A model generated the notes under the pieces. The model worked only from the letters and a program-made list of their open reading frames with translations, was not told where the DNA came from and ran no database searches. The position numbers were made by a program, and so were the translations under genes. 64,000 bases of DNA. It comes from Streptomyces sp. NBC_01267. Lineage in GTDB: Bacteria; Actinomycetota; Actinomycetes; Streptomycetales; Streptomycetaceae. The DNA is taken from assembly GCF_036241575.1 (NCBI RefSeq), contig NZ_CP108455.1, forward strand, positions 1,750,501-1,814,500, in the 5' to 3' direction. Of the stretch, positions 39,765 to 46,949 are shown piece by piece (position 1 is the stretch's first letter; each line of letters opens with the position of its first letter).

Positions 39765-39815
39765 GGGATCCCGCAGAGGATCGCGCGCGGGAGGGATCCC
39801 GCAGAGGGATCGCGC
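39765..39815. repeat. direct repeat downstream of the beta-repeat membrane gene
   Basis: GGGATCCCGCAGAGGATCGCGC (39765-39786) and GGGATCCCGCAGAGGGATCG... (39793-39815) are two near-identical units with a 28-bp period. They lie in the 204-bp gap before the gene at 39965. The rest of the gap shows no clear feature. Confidence 0.65.
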
Positions 39816-39964
39816 AGGGCGGAACAGGGGCAGGACAGGGGCGGTGCGGCACCGGCCCGATCCGGCGGGGCTTTGCCTTGCCTTGACCTCCGCCCGTACA
39901 ACCACCACGCCGATACCAAAGCTTCACAGCTTGCCCCTGGCTCCCTCCTCACCTGCGGATTTCA

Positions 39965-41035
39965 ATGGTCCGCACCATGTCCTATCTGCCTCATCTGCCT
40001 CGGCTGCCGTATCTGACGTCCCTTCGCTCCCTGACCGGTTCCGCGTCGCGCAGACTGCGGCACGGGCGGGCGGAGCCTGCCGTCGGGGCGCGTGACGACA
40101 ACGAGGTGCTGCTCGACGACCCCGGCGCGCGGCTGGCGCCCGCGCTCGTGGCCGCCGCGGTGGGTGACCACCGGCCGGCCGCCGAGCTGCTGGCCGCCAC
40201 GCGGGACGCCGCCGAGTGGGAGGACCGGGACCGCTTCACCGCCCGGCTGGCGGTGTTCACGCACAGCCGGCCCGAGTGGCTGGCGGACTGGCTGCGCACC
40301 GCGCCGTACGACCCTGACGCGCTGCTCGTCAAGGCCGAGCTGGCCGTGCTCAAGGCCTGGGACTCGCCCGCGCGCGCCGAGCGGCTGCGGGAGGTGGGTC
40401 CGCTCATCGACTCGGCCGCGGCGGGCGATCCGCGCGACCCGGTGCCCTGGCGTATCGCCCTGGACCACGCGCGCGGGGTGCATGCGACGCACTCGGCGTT
40501 CGAGTCCCTCTGGGAACAGGCGCTGCGCCGCTCGTCCCGGCACTACGGCTGCCATGTCGCCGCGCTCCAGTACCTCTCGGCGCAGTGGTACGGATCGCAC
40601 CGGGAATGCTTCGACTTCGCCGAACAGGCCGCGGACGACGCCCCGCCCGGGTCGCTGGTACAGGCGCTGCCGGTACGGGCGGCCTTCGCCTATCTCCTCG
40701 GCGGCGGGCACCTCGCGGTCGCCCGGGAGCGGATCGAGGCGGCGGCCGACCGGGCCGTCGCGCTGTCCGCCGGACACGAGGCGGGCGACATCCGGTACGC
40801 CGAGGTACGCAATCTCCTGGTGTACGTGCTGATCAGCCAGGAGCGGTGGGCCGACGCGGCGGAGCAGTTCCGGCTGATCGGCCCCGAGGTGACCTCGTTC
40901 CCGTGGGCGCAGCTCAGCGACGATCCGCTGGGCCGCTTCCTCGAACTGCGCGCCAGGGCACGCCTGCTGGCCGCCCCGGGGGGTCCGCAGCGCGGGCGGC
41001 CGGGGCGCGCCCGCCCTCGCGGCCATTACGCTTGA
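39965..41035 (+). CDS. helical-repeat (TPR-like) protein of unknown function
   Basis: A 356-aa protein rich in Ala, Arg, Leu and Glu. An N-terminal basic segment leads into regularly spaced helix pairs (for example YDPDALLVKAELAVLKAWDS, then a segment ALRRSSRHYGCHVAALQYLS), which look like degenerate tetratricopeptide repeats. No catalytic motif or membrane segment is visible. It ends 5 bp before the Lon-domain gene, so the two are likely co-transcribed. ATG 39965 is used; an ATG four codons later is also possible. Confidence 0.72.
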   Translation: MVRTMSYLPHLPRLPYLTSLRSLTGSASRRLRHGRAEPAVGARDDNEVLLDDPGARLAPALVAAAVGDHRPAAELLAATRDAAEWEDRDRFTARLAVFTHSRPEWLADWLRTAPYDPDALLVKAELAVLKAWDSPARAERLREVGPLIDSAAAGDPRDPVPWRIALDHARGVHATHSAFESLWEQALRRSSRHYGCHVAALQYLSAQWYGSHRECFDFAEQAADDAPPGSLVQALPVRAAFAYLLGGGHLAVARERIEAAADRAVALSAGHEAGDIRYAEVRNLLVYVLISQERWADAAEQFRLIGPEVTSFPWAQLSDDPLGRFLELRARARLLAAPGGPQRGRPGRARPRGHYA

Positions 41036-41040
41036 CCGCT

Positions 41041-41784
41041 GTGACCACCGCGCGCCTCCCCCTGTTCCCGCTGAACACGGTGCTGTTCCCGGGCCTCGTA
41101 CTGCCTCTGAACATCTTCGAGGAGCGTTATCGCGCCATGATGCGCGACCTGCTCAAGGTGGACGACGAGGCGGAGCCACGCCGTTTCGCGGTGGTCGCCA
41201 TCCGGGACGGGCGGGAGGTCGCGCCGACGCTGCCCGGTCTGCCGGGTGGGGCCGCGGTCCCCGAGCCCGGACCGGCGGCCGGATTCGGCGACGACCCGAT
41301 CCAGGCGCTGCACCGCATCGGCTGCATCGCGGACGCGGCGACGATCCGTGAGCGCGACAACGGCAGTTTCGAGGTGCTGGCCACCGGCACGGCCCGGGTC
41401 CGGCTGCACTCGGTGGACGCCAGTGGCCCGTATCTGACGGCTGAGGTCGAGGAGCTCCCGGAGGAGTCCGGCGACGACGCGGGCGCGCTCGCGGACGGCG
41501 TGCTGCAGGCCTTCCGCGCGTACCAGAAGCGGCTGGCGGGGGCCCGTGAGCGCACCCTCACCACCGGCGCCGAACTGCCGGACGAGCCTTCGGTGGTCTC
41601 GTACCTGGTGGCGGCGGCGACCGTGCTCGACGTACCCGCCAAGCAGCGGCTGCTGGAGGCACCGGACATCGCGACGCGGCTGCGCGAGGAGCTGAAACTG
41701 CTGCGGGCCGAGACCGCGATGATCCGGCACCTGCCTTCGCTGCCCGCCACGGATCTGACCCGGTCGCCCACGAACCTCAACTGA
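41041..41784 (+). CDS. Lon N-terminal (substrate-binding) domain protein
   Basis: A 247-aa protein starting at GTG 41041. It opens TARLPLFPLNTVLFPGLVLP with NIFEERYRAMM, the hallmark of the Lon substrate-binding domain (PF02190), and contains IGCIADAATIRERDNGSFEV. There is no ATPase or protease domain, so it is a stand-alone member as found in many actinobacteria. It may bind unfolded or oxidised proteins; the function is not established. Confidence 0.88.
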   Translation: MTTARLPLFPLNTVLFPGLVLPLNIFEERYRAMMRDLLKVDDEAEPRRFAVVAIRDGREVAPTLPGLPGGAAVPEPGPAAGFGDDPIQALHRIGCIADAATIRERDNGSFEVLATGTARVRLHSVDASGPYLTAEVEELPEESGDDAGALADGVLQAFRAYQKRLAGARERTLTTGAELPDEPSVVSYLVAAATVLDVPAKQRLLEAPDIATRLREELKLLRAETAMIRHLPSLPATDLTRSPTNLN

Positions 41785-41833
41785 CGCACCGATCGCCTCC
41801 GGACGACCGCATCGCGCATCACCGCGCCACCCC

Positions 41834-41918
41834 AACACGCGTCACCGCAACACGCGTCACCGCAACACGCGTCACCGCATCACCGCATCACCGCATCACC
41901 GCATCACCGCATCACCGA
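41834..41918. repeat. two-phase tandem repeat upstream of ybaK
   Basis: Three copies of the 15-bp unit AACACGCGTCACCGC (41834-41848, 41849-41863, 41864-41878) pass directly into four copies of the 8-bp unit ATCACCGC (41879-41910) and a variant ATCACCGA (41911-41918). The array ends about 17 bp before the GTG of the YbaK-like gene, next to its GAGGAG ribosome-binding site. It must be in the 5' untranslated region or promoter of that gene. Confidence 0.85.
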
Positions 41919-41935
41919 TCCGAGGAGCAGCCCCC

Positions 41936-42433
41936 GTGGCGAAGAAGGCGAAGAAGCAGTCGGGCGGCACCCCCGCCACGGTCGCGCTGACCGCGGCGGG
42001 CACGGCGTACACCCTGCACACGTACGAGCACGACCCGGCCGCGCCGTCCTACGGCGAGGAGGCGGCCGAAGCGCTGGGGGTCACCCCGGACCGGGTCTTC
42101 AAGACGCTGGTGGCCGATGTGGACGGCGAGCTGACCGTGGCCGTCGTGCCGGTGGCCGGTTCCCTGGACCTGAAGGCACTGGCCTCGGCGGTGGGGGGCA
42201 AGCGTGCGGCGATGGCGGATCCGGTGGCCGCGGAACGCACCACGGGGTACGTCCGGGGCGGCATCTCCCCGCTGGGCCAGCGCAAGCAGCTGCGGACGGT
42301 GCTGGACGCCTCCGCTTCCGCGCACACCACGATCTGTGTCTCGGCGGGGCGCAGGGGCCTGGAGGTCGAGCTGGCGCCGGGTGATCTGGCGGGGCTGACG
42401 GCAGCGGTGGTCGCGCCGATCGGGCGCGCGTAG
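41936..42433 (+). CDS. ybaK: Cys-tRNA(Pro)/aminoacyl-tRNA deacylase, YbaK type
   Basis: A 165-aa editing protein that hydrolyses mischarged Cys-tRNA(Pro). GTG 41936 has GAGGAG about 10 bases upstream. YbaK motifs include ALGVTPDRVFKTLV with the conserved Lys, VVPVAGSLDLKALA, YVRGGISPLGQRK and the closing SAGRRGLEVELAPGDL. The N-terminus is short and Lys-rich. Its 5' region carries the tandem repeat described separately. Confidence 0.92.
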   Translation: MAKKAKKQSGGTPATVALTAAGTAYTLHTYEHDPAAPSYGEEAAEALGVTPDRVFKTLVADVDGELTVAVVPVAGSLDLKALASAVGGKRAAMADPVAAERTTGYVRGGISPLGQRKQLRTVLDASASAHTTICVSAGRRGLEVELAPGDLAGLTAAVVAPIGRA

Positions 42434-42487
42434 GCGGTCGCCGGACGCGGACGGGCCAGGGCGGGGGCAGGCCCGGGGGCGGACCGG

Positions 42488-42518
42488 GGCGGGTGCCGCG
42501 CGGTGCGAGGCGCCCGCC
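42488..42518. terminator. hairpin between convergent genes ybaK and the DUF2567-like gene
   Basis: GGCGGGTGCC (42488-42497) and GGCGCCCGCC (42509-42518) pair over 10 bp with one G-T, closing an 11-nt loop. It can serve both convergent genes. Confidence 0.5.
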
Positions 42519-42531
42519 GGGCCGACGCGTA

Positions 42532-43245
42532 CTACGCCCCTGCGGGCCCGTCCCCCGCGCCCGGTGGCACCGGCGCGGGCGGCGGCGTTGCGTCCGGCGC
42601 GGGCGGCGGCGTCCCGTCCGGTCCTCCGTACGGGTGCGTCCACACCGGCTCGGGGTCCCGCGGCCCGAACACCGCGGTGACGCCCAGATGCACGACCATC
42701 GCCGCCACCGGCCAGGCCAGCAGCGCCCCCTTGGCCGCCAGCTTCAGCGGTGCGTCGAACGTGACGCCCTTGCCCGCCGCCCTGGCCGCCGCGACCACGT
42801 CGTGCGTCGGTCCGAGCCAGGTGCCGATGCCCCAGGCGACCAGCGAGCCGAGCAGTCCGCCCAGCGCGAGGCCGAGCACCAGCAGTACCCCGCCGCGCTT
42901 GCGGCAGAGGAAGACGACGGCCGCGCTCACCACCCCGAACGCCAGGCCGAGCAGGGCGAACGTGCCGTCCGCGCCGATCGCCTGCTCGCCCTCGGAGTCC
43001 TTGAGGTAGACGTTCTTGCCGTCGGAGATCAGCGGGACGCGCGGCGCGAGCCACAGCCACAGGACGCCGAGCAGGATGCCCGCGACCGTCACCAGGAGGG
43101 CGACGAGAGCCGCCTGTCCCAGCTCCGCCCAGGTCCCGGGCCCTTCGTCCTCGGCCGGACCCGGCCAGGGGGTGGCTCCCGTAGGACCCCGGTGCCACGG
43201 GTCGTCGTTCGGCGGCGGCTGCGGAGGTGTCAGTGGCGCGGTCAC
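42532..43245 (-). CDS. DUF2567-like membrane protein
   Basis: A 237-aa protein from GTG 43245. The N-terminus is Pro-rich and cytoplasmic, followed by four hydrophobic helices and a Pro/Gly-rich C-terminal tail. Between the first two helices is an extracellular loop with SDGKNVYLKDSEGEQAIGAD, which resembles the DUF2567 family of Streptomyces membrane proteins. No enzymatic motif is seen. It is downstream of the ABC exporter pair on the same strand with a 34-bp gap. Confidence 0.75.
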   Translation of the reverse strand: MTAPLTPPQPPPNDDPWHRGPTGATPWPGPAEDEGPGTWAELGQAALVALLVTVAGILLGVLWLWLAPRVPLISDGKNVYLKDSEGEQAIGADGTFALLGLAFGVVSAAVVFLCRKRGGVLLVLGLALGGLLGSLVAWGIGTWLGPTHDVVAAARAAGKGVTFDAPLKLAAKGALLAWPVAAMVVHLGVTAVFGPRDPEPVWTHPYGGPDGTPPPAPDATPPPAPVPPGAGDGPAGA

Positions 43246-43279
43246 TCTGCCATCGTGCCAGGCAGCCCTGTGTGCCGCC

Positions 43280-44095
43280 TCACCGGACCGCCGCCCGCCG
43301 GTACGCCCAGGTCGCGACGGCCAGCGACACGACGCCGACGGCCGCGCAGACCGCGAGGTCGATCCCGGTCGCGGACCAGTCGGGGTGGTCGCCGAACGTA
43401 CGGGCCAGCGCCTCCACACCGTAGGTCGAGGGCAGCAGATCACGTGCGTACGCGATCGGCTCGGGCAGCCGCCCGGCCGGCAGTACGCCCAGCAGCAGTG
43501 CGGCCGACATGCCCAACTGGCCGAGCAGCGTGGCCAGTTCCTGGCGCGGCGCGAGCAGCCCCAGCGCCGCGCCGAGACCGGCGAGCGCCGCCCCCGACAG
43601 GGGGATCACCGCGGCGAGCACCCAGAGGTGCGCCAGCGGCAGCTGGAAGAGCACGGACCCCACGACGGCGGTGACCACCGTCCCCGGCACGGTGAAGGAG
43701 GCGTACGCCCCGGCCGTACCCAGCACCACGGACGCGGGCGGCACCGGGAGCGTGGCGTAGTGGTCGAGTCCGCCGCTCGCCCTCAACTGCCCGAAGTACT
43801 GCGCGAGCAGATTGAGCGCGACGAAGGCCACGACCAGGACGGACGAGCCCGCCACCACGGCCCGCGCCTCGTCTCCCCCGTCGACCACCCCGCGCATCAG
43901 GACCATGATCCCGACGGACTGGAAGGTCGCGACGAACAGCAGCGGGATACGGGCCACCCGGGCGCGGGACAGCTGCGCCCGGTAGACGGCGGCGAGCGCG
44001 GGCAGCAGCCGCGCCCGTGGCGCGAGCGGCGCCGGGGAGCCCTCCGGCTCGCTGCGCGCCGGGGTCACCGGCTGCGCGGAGACTACGGTGGTCAC
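43280..44095 (-). CDS. ABC-2 type transporter permease
   Basis: A 271-aa membrane subunit starting at GTG 44095, overlapping the ATPase stop by 4 bp. It has a Pro-rich N-terminus and six hydrophobic helices in the ABC-2 arrangement, with a helix pair ending in GVLPAGRLPEPIAYARDLLP, a typical ABC-2 signature before the last helix. With the upstream ATPase it forms a drug- or lipid-exporter of the DrrAB type. Substrate unknown. Confidence 0.9.
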   Translation of the reverse strand: MTTVVSAQPVTPARSEPEGSPAPLAPRARLLPALAAVYRAQLSRARVARIPLLFVATFQSVGIMVLMRGVVDGGDEARAVVAGSSVLVVAFVALNLLAQYFGQLRASGGLDHYATLPVPPASVVLGTAGAYASFTVPGTVVTAVVGSVLFQLPLAHLWVLAAVIPLSGAALAGLGAALGLLAPRQELATLLGQLGMSAALLLGVLPAGRLPEPIAYARDLLPSTYGVEALARTFGDHPDWSATGIDLAVCAAVGVVSLAVATWAYRRAAVR

Positions 44096-45078
44096 GCTTT
44101 GACCAGCCCTTTCGTACGGCCGCCGAGCGCCATGTAGACGTCTTCCAGGCTCGGCGTGGACAGCGTGAAGTCGTCGAGTGCGGTGAAGGCGGGCCCGCCG
44201 GTCACGGCCGCGACGGCGGCGCGCGCCTCGTCGGGGGGCAGCCGCAGCACCCAGCGGCGCCCCGACTCCTGGGCGGCCTCGCGCAGTGCGGCGACCTCGG
44301 GGATGTCGAGCGGCGCCCGTTCCCGCCAGACCAGTTCGACCCGGATCTCGCCCGCGATCTCGGCCTTCAGTCCGGCGGGGGTGTCGCAGGCGATCACCCG
44401 TCCGCGTTCGATCACGGCGACCCGGTCCAGCACGGTCTCGGCCTCGATGACGTTGTGGGTGACGAGCAGGACGGTCGCCCCGTGCTCGGCCCGCCGCCGG
44501 TCGACCGCGGCCCACACCGCGCGCCGGGCGACCGGGTCCATACCGGTGGTCGGCTCGTCCAGGACGAGCAGCCGGCGGTCCCCGACGAGCGTCGCGGCGA
44601 AGCAGGCGAGCCGCCGCTGTCCGCCGGAGAGCTTCTTCAGGGGCCGTCCGGCGATGTCGGTGATGCCGAGCTCCTCCAGGACCGCGTCCCGTTCCCTGCG
44701 CGCGTCCCGGGTGGCGAGTCCGCGCAGCCGTCCGGTGGTCTCGGCGGCGAGGGCGACGGTCAGCTCGTCGAGCGCCGTCGACTCCTGCCCGAGGTACCCG
44801 AGGAGCCGCGCGGCCCGCTCGGGGTGCCGTACGAGATCGTGGCCGAGGACGTCGACGCTGCCCGAGTCGGGGCGCATCAGGCCGGTGAGCTGGCGTACGA
44901 GGGTGGACTTGCCCGCGCCGTTGGGCCCGAGGAGTCCGAAGATCTCGCCGCGCCGCACCGTGAGGGAGATCCCGTCGGTGGCGCGTACTTCGGGCGTGGC
45001 GGGGGTCCCGCGCCTGCCGCGCGCGGCCGGGTACGTCTTCACCAGATCGCGCACCACGCACACATTGCCCGTACTCAC
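44092..45078 (-). CDS. ABC transporter ATP-binding protein (DrrA-like)
   Basis: A 328-aa ATPase starting at GTG 45078. Walker A is GLLGPNGAGKSTLVR, the signature is LSGGQRRLA, Walker B is LLVLDEPTTGMDP, and the switch His is in LLVTHNVIE. A C-terminal domain of about 90 residues follows the ATPase core as in DrrA-type exporters. It is translationally coupled to the permease. Confidence 0.94.
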   Translation of the reverse strand: MSTGNVCVVRDLVKTYPAARGRRGTPATPEVRATDGISLTVRRGEIFGLLGPNGAGKSTLVRQLTGLMRPDSGSVDVLGHDLVRHPERAARLLGYLGQESTALDELTVALAAETTGRLRGLATRDARRERDAVLEELGITDIAGRPLKKLSGGQRRLACFAATLVGDRRLLVLDEPTTGMDPVARRAVWAAVDRRRAEHGATVLLVTHNVIEAETVLDRVAVIERGRVIACDTPAGLKAEIAGEIRVELVWRERAPLDIPEVAALREAAQESGRRWVLRLPPDEARAAVAAVTGGPAFTALDDFTLSTPSLEDVYMALGGRTKGLVKA

Positions 45079-45147
45079 GAGGGACGAGCCTACGGGGTTC
45101 CGCGGCCCCGAACGCCCCCGGGGCCGGTTCGGCGCCCCGGACAGGGC

Positions 45148-46392
45148 CTACTCCCCGGCCGGTGCGTGCTCCGCCGCGGCCCGCACGTCGATCTCACGCC
45201 AGAATCCGGCCCTGATCGCATAACGGTCGTGCTCGTCGATCTGGTCGTCCTTGTGGGCGAGCAGGCCGAACCGGGCCGCGTACCGCAGCAGCTCGCCGTC
45301 GATCCGGTGCGGGATGCGCGGGTACATCGTCGAGAGTTTCTGCACGTGGCCCGGGTCGGGCAGGCGCTCCATCCACCGCCTGGCGAAGACCTGTCCGACC
45401 TCGAAGGGGTCGCCGCCGACCGTGGTGATGTCCTCCTCGCGGTCCGCCCACCGCTGCTCGGCGCTGGTGAGCTGGGCGAGTGTCAGCAGGGACGCGGTCT
45501 CCGGGGGCTCGCCGATCTGGCTGCCGGGACGCTCCACCCAACCCCGTTCGGAGGACCAGCGCAGGGTCGCGTTGGCCGGCTGCGGGGCGGGGGGCTGCGG
45601 GCCGGGGCCGCGCAGGCCCGCCAGGTCCTTGGGGGTGGGTACGCCGCCCTTGGCCGCGGCGTGTTCGTGCTCCGCCTCGGTCGGTGCCTGGGGGGCCGGT
45701 CCTGTCGTCGAGGCGTTGTGCACGGCAGCGGCCTGGGCCGCGCGCTCGGCCGACGCGGCGAGCGCGGACTCGGGCAGCGGGGCGGAGAGGATCGCGGCGA
45801 TCTCCGGGCGGGGCACGGGAGGGGGCGCGCAGACCCCGCCGAGATCCCTGGCCCGGACCGCCTTGGTGATCCAGGCCCGGTCGAGGACCCGGCGTTCGTC
45901 GGCCTCGGCCACCAGGTCCTCGGACTGGTTGTAGTCCCCGTCGGCGGCCTGCACGGCCCACAGGTGCACGGCGACGCCGTGTTCCTTGGCGGACATCAGC
46001 CCCGGCAGCAGATCACCGTCGCCGGTGACGAGCACGATGTCCGAACAGGCGCGGTTTCTGGCCAGTTCGGTCAGCTCGGCGTGCATCGCGGCGTCGACGC
46101 CCTTCTGTGCCCAGCGCCCGTCGCTCCTGGTCAGTGCCCCCAGCCGGACGGTCACCCGTGGCATGACCCGCAGCCTGCGGTGCTCGGGCTGCGGTACGCG
46201 GTCGGGGGCGCCGTCGAACCAGTAGATCCGGAGCAGCGGCTGCTCCGTGTCGCCCTCGGCCCGCTCGCGCAGCCCCTGGATGAGGGCGGCGTGGTCGACG
46301 GTGATCCGGGAGCGGGCGGGCTCCCCCGCGAGGAGACTCGCGGCGGCGCCCAGCAGGTATCCGGCGTCCACCAGGACTACGCAGCGGTCCAC
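45148..46392 (-). CDS. NYN-domain (PIN-like nuclease) protein
   Basis: A protein of about 414 aa. Residues 1-190 form a NYN/PIN-like domain with acidic residues in RCVVLVDAGYLLGA, WAQKGVDAAMHAEL and SDIVLVTGDGDLLPGL, the usual Mg-binding set of these RNases. A Pro/Ala-rich linker leads to a C-terminal helical domain (about residues 290-400). GTG 46392 is preferred because AGAGGG lies 8 bases upstream; GTG 46401 is possible. Likely an RNA-processing enzyme; target unknown. Confidence 0.82.
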   Translation of the reverse strand: MDRCVVLVDAGYLLGAAASLLAGEPARSRITVDHAALIQGLRERAEGDTEQPLLRIYWFDGAPDRVPQPEHRRLRVMPRVTVRLGALTRSDGRWAQKGVDAAMHAELTELARNRACSDIVLVTGDGDLLPGLMSAKEHGVAVHLWAVQAADGDYNQSEDLVAEADERRVLDRAWITKAVRARDLGGVCAPPPVPRPEIAAILSAPLPESALAASAERAAQAAAVHNASTTGPAPQAPTEAEHEHAAAKGGVPTPKDLAGLRGPGPQPPAPQPANATLRWSSERGWVERPGSQIGEPPETASLLTLAQLTSAEQRWADREEDITTVGGDPFEVGQVFARRWMERLPDPGHVQKLSTMYPRIPHRIDGELLRYAARFGLLAHKDDQIDEHDRYAIRAGFWREIDVRAAAEHAPAGE

Positions 46393-46675
46393 GCGATCCA
46401 CCCTCTTTCGGGTACCTCGGGAGAAGGGGAAGTGTTTCGGGTTTCCTTCGAGTCTGCCCGACCGCGCGAGGGTTAACGGCCGGAACTCGATCATCGGCGT
46501 GGCGCCACCCGAAGTTGGTCCGAAGTGGCCTTGCACAAGCCCTCATTACGCACGGTAATGATCCAAAATGCGGCGGTCCGGGCGGTATGTGAATCTGATC
46601 GCGACCCTGGCCCCTGGGGTCCGCCCGGCACCGATCCGCCGGGCCGGCCCTGATCCCCGTCAAGGAGGCATCACC

Positions 46676-46861
46676 ATGGCCAAGCACAAGAACCGCAACA
46701 AGCAGGGCAGTCAGCATGATCGCTCGTCCGCCGCGGAACGCGGCAGCCAGGACGCGCAGTCCAGCTCCTTCGAGTCCGAGAACCAGTCCTCGCAGTCGAC
46801 GCCGCAGGGCAGCCCGGCTGATGTTGCGCGTAAGCACCAGAGGCGATTCGGCCACAACTGA
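46676..46861 (+). CDS. 61-aa hydrophilic protein of unknown function
   Basis: A short ORF with a strong ribosome-binding site (AAGGAGG, 8 bases before ATG 46676). The product is wholly polar: a Lys/Asn/Gln-rich start (AKHKNRNKQGSQHDRSS), a Ser/Gln/Glu-rich middle (SSSFESENQSSQSTPQGS) and a basic end (RKHQRRFGHN). It is probably disordered and resembles small acid-soluble-like or stress-type proteins in composition only. It ends before a strong palindrome shared with dnaE. Confidence 0.75.
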   Translation: MAKHKNRNKQGSQHDRSSAAERGSQDAQSSSFESENQSSQSTPQGSPADVARKHQRRFGHN

Positions 46862-46880
46862 TCTTCGCCGTAATGATGTC

Positions 46881-46910
46881 GAGGGGCGCGCCGTGCACGG
46901 CGCGCCCCTC
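46881..46910. terminator. bidirectional terminator between the small ORF and dnaE
   Basis: A perfect 30-bp palindrome: GAGGGGCGCGCC, 6-nt GTGCAC, GGCGCGCCCCTC. It is 20 bases past the small ORF stop and 37 bases past the dnaE stop, between convergent genes. Confidence 0.85.
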
Positions 46911-46916
46911 GGTCAT

Positions 46917-46949
46917 GTGAAGCGGTCGGTCAGGTGAAGCGGTCGGTCA
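46917..46949. repeat. 17-bp-period direct repeat at the dnaE 3' end
   Basis: GTGAAGCGGTCGGTCA occurs at 46917-46932 and 46934-46949; the second copy contains the dnaE stop codon. It may have arisen by local duplication. Confidence 0.5.

Noticed and set aside
41834..41918. Possible CRISPR or iteron-type origin
   Set aside because: Contiguous short units without spacers, no replication gene next to it, and located in a gene leader.
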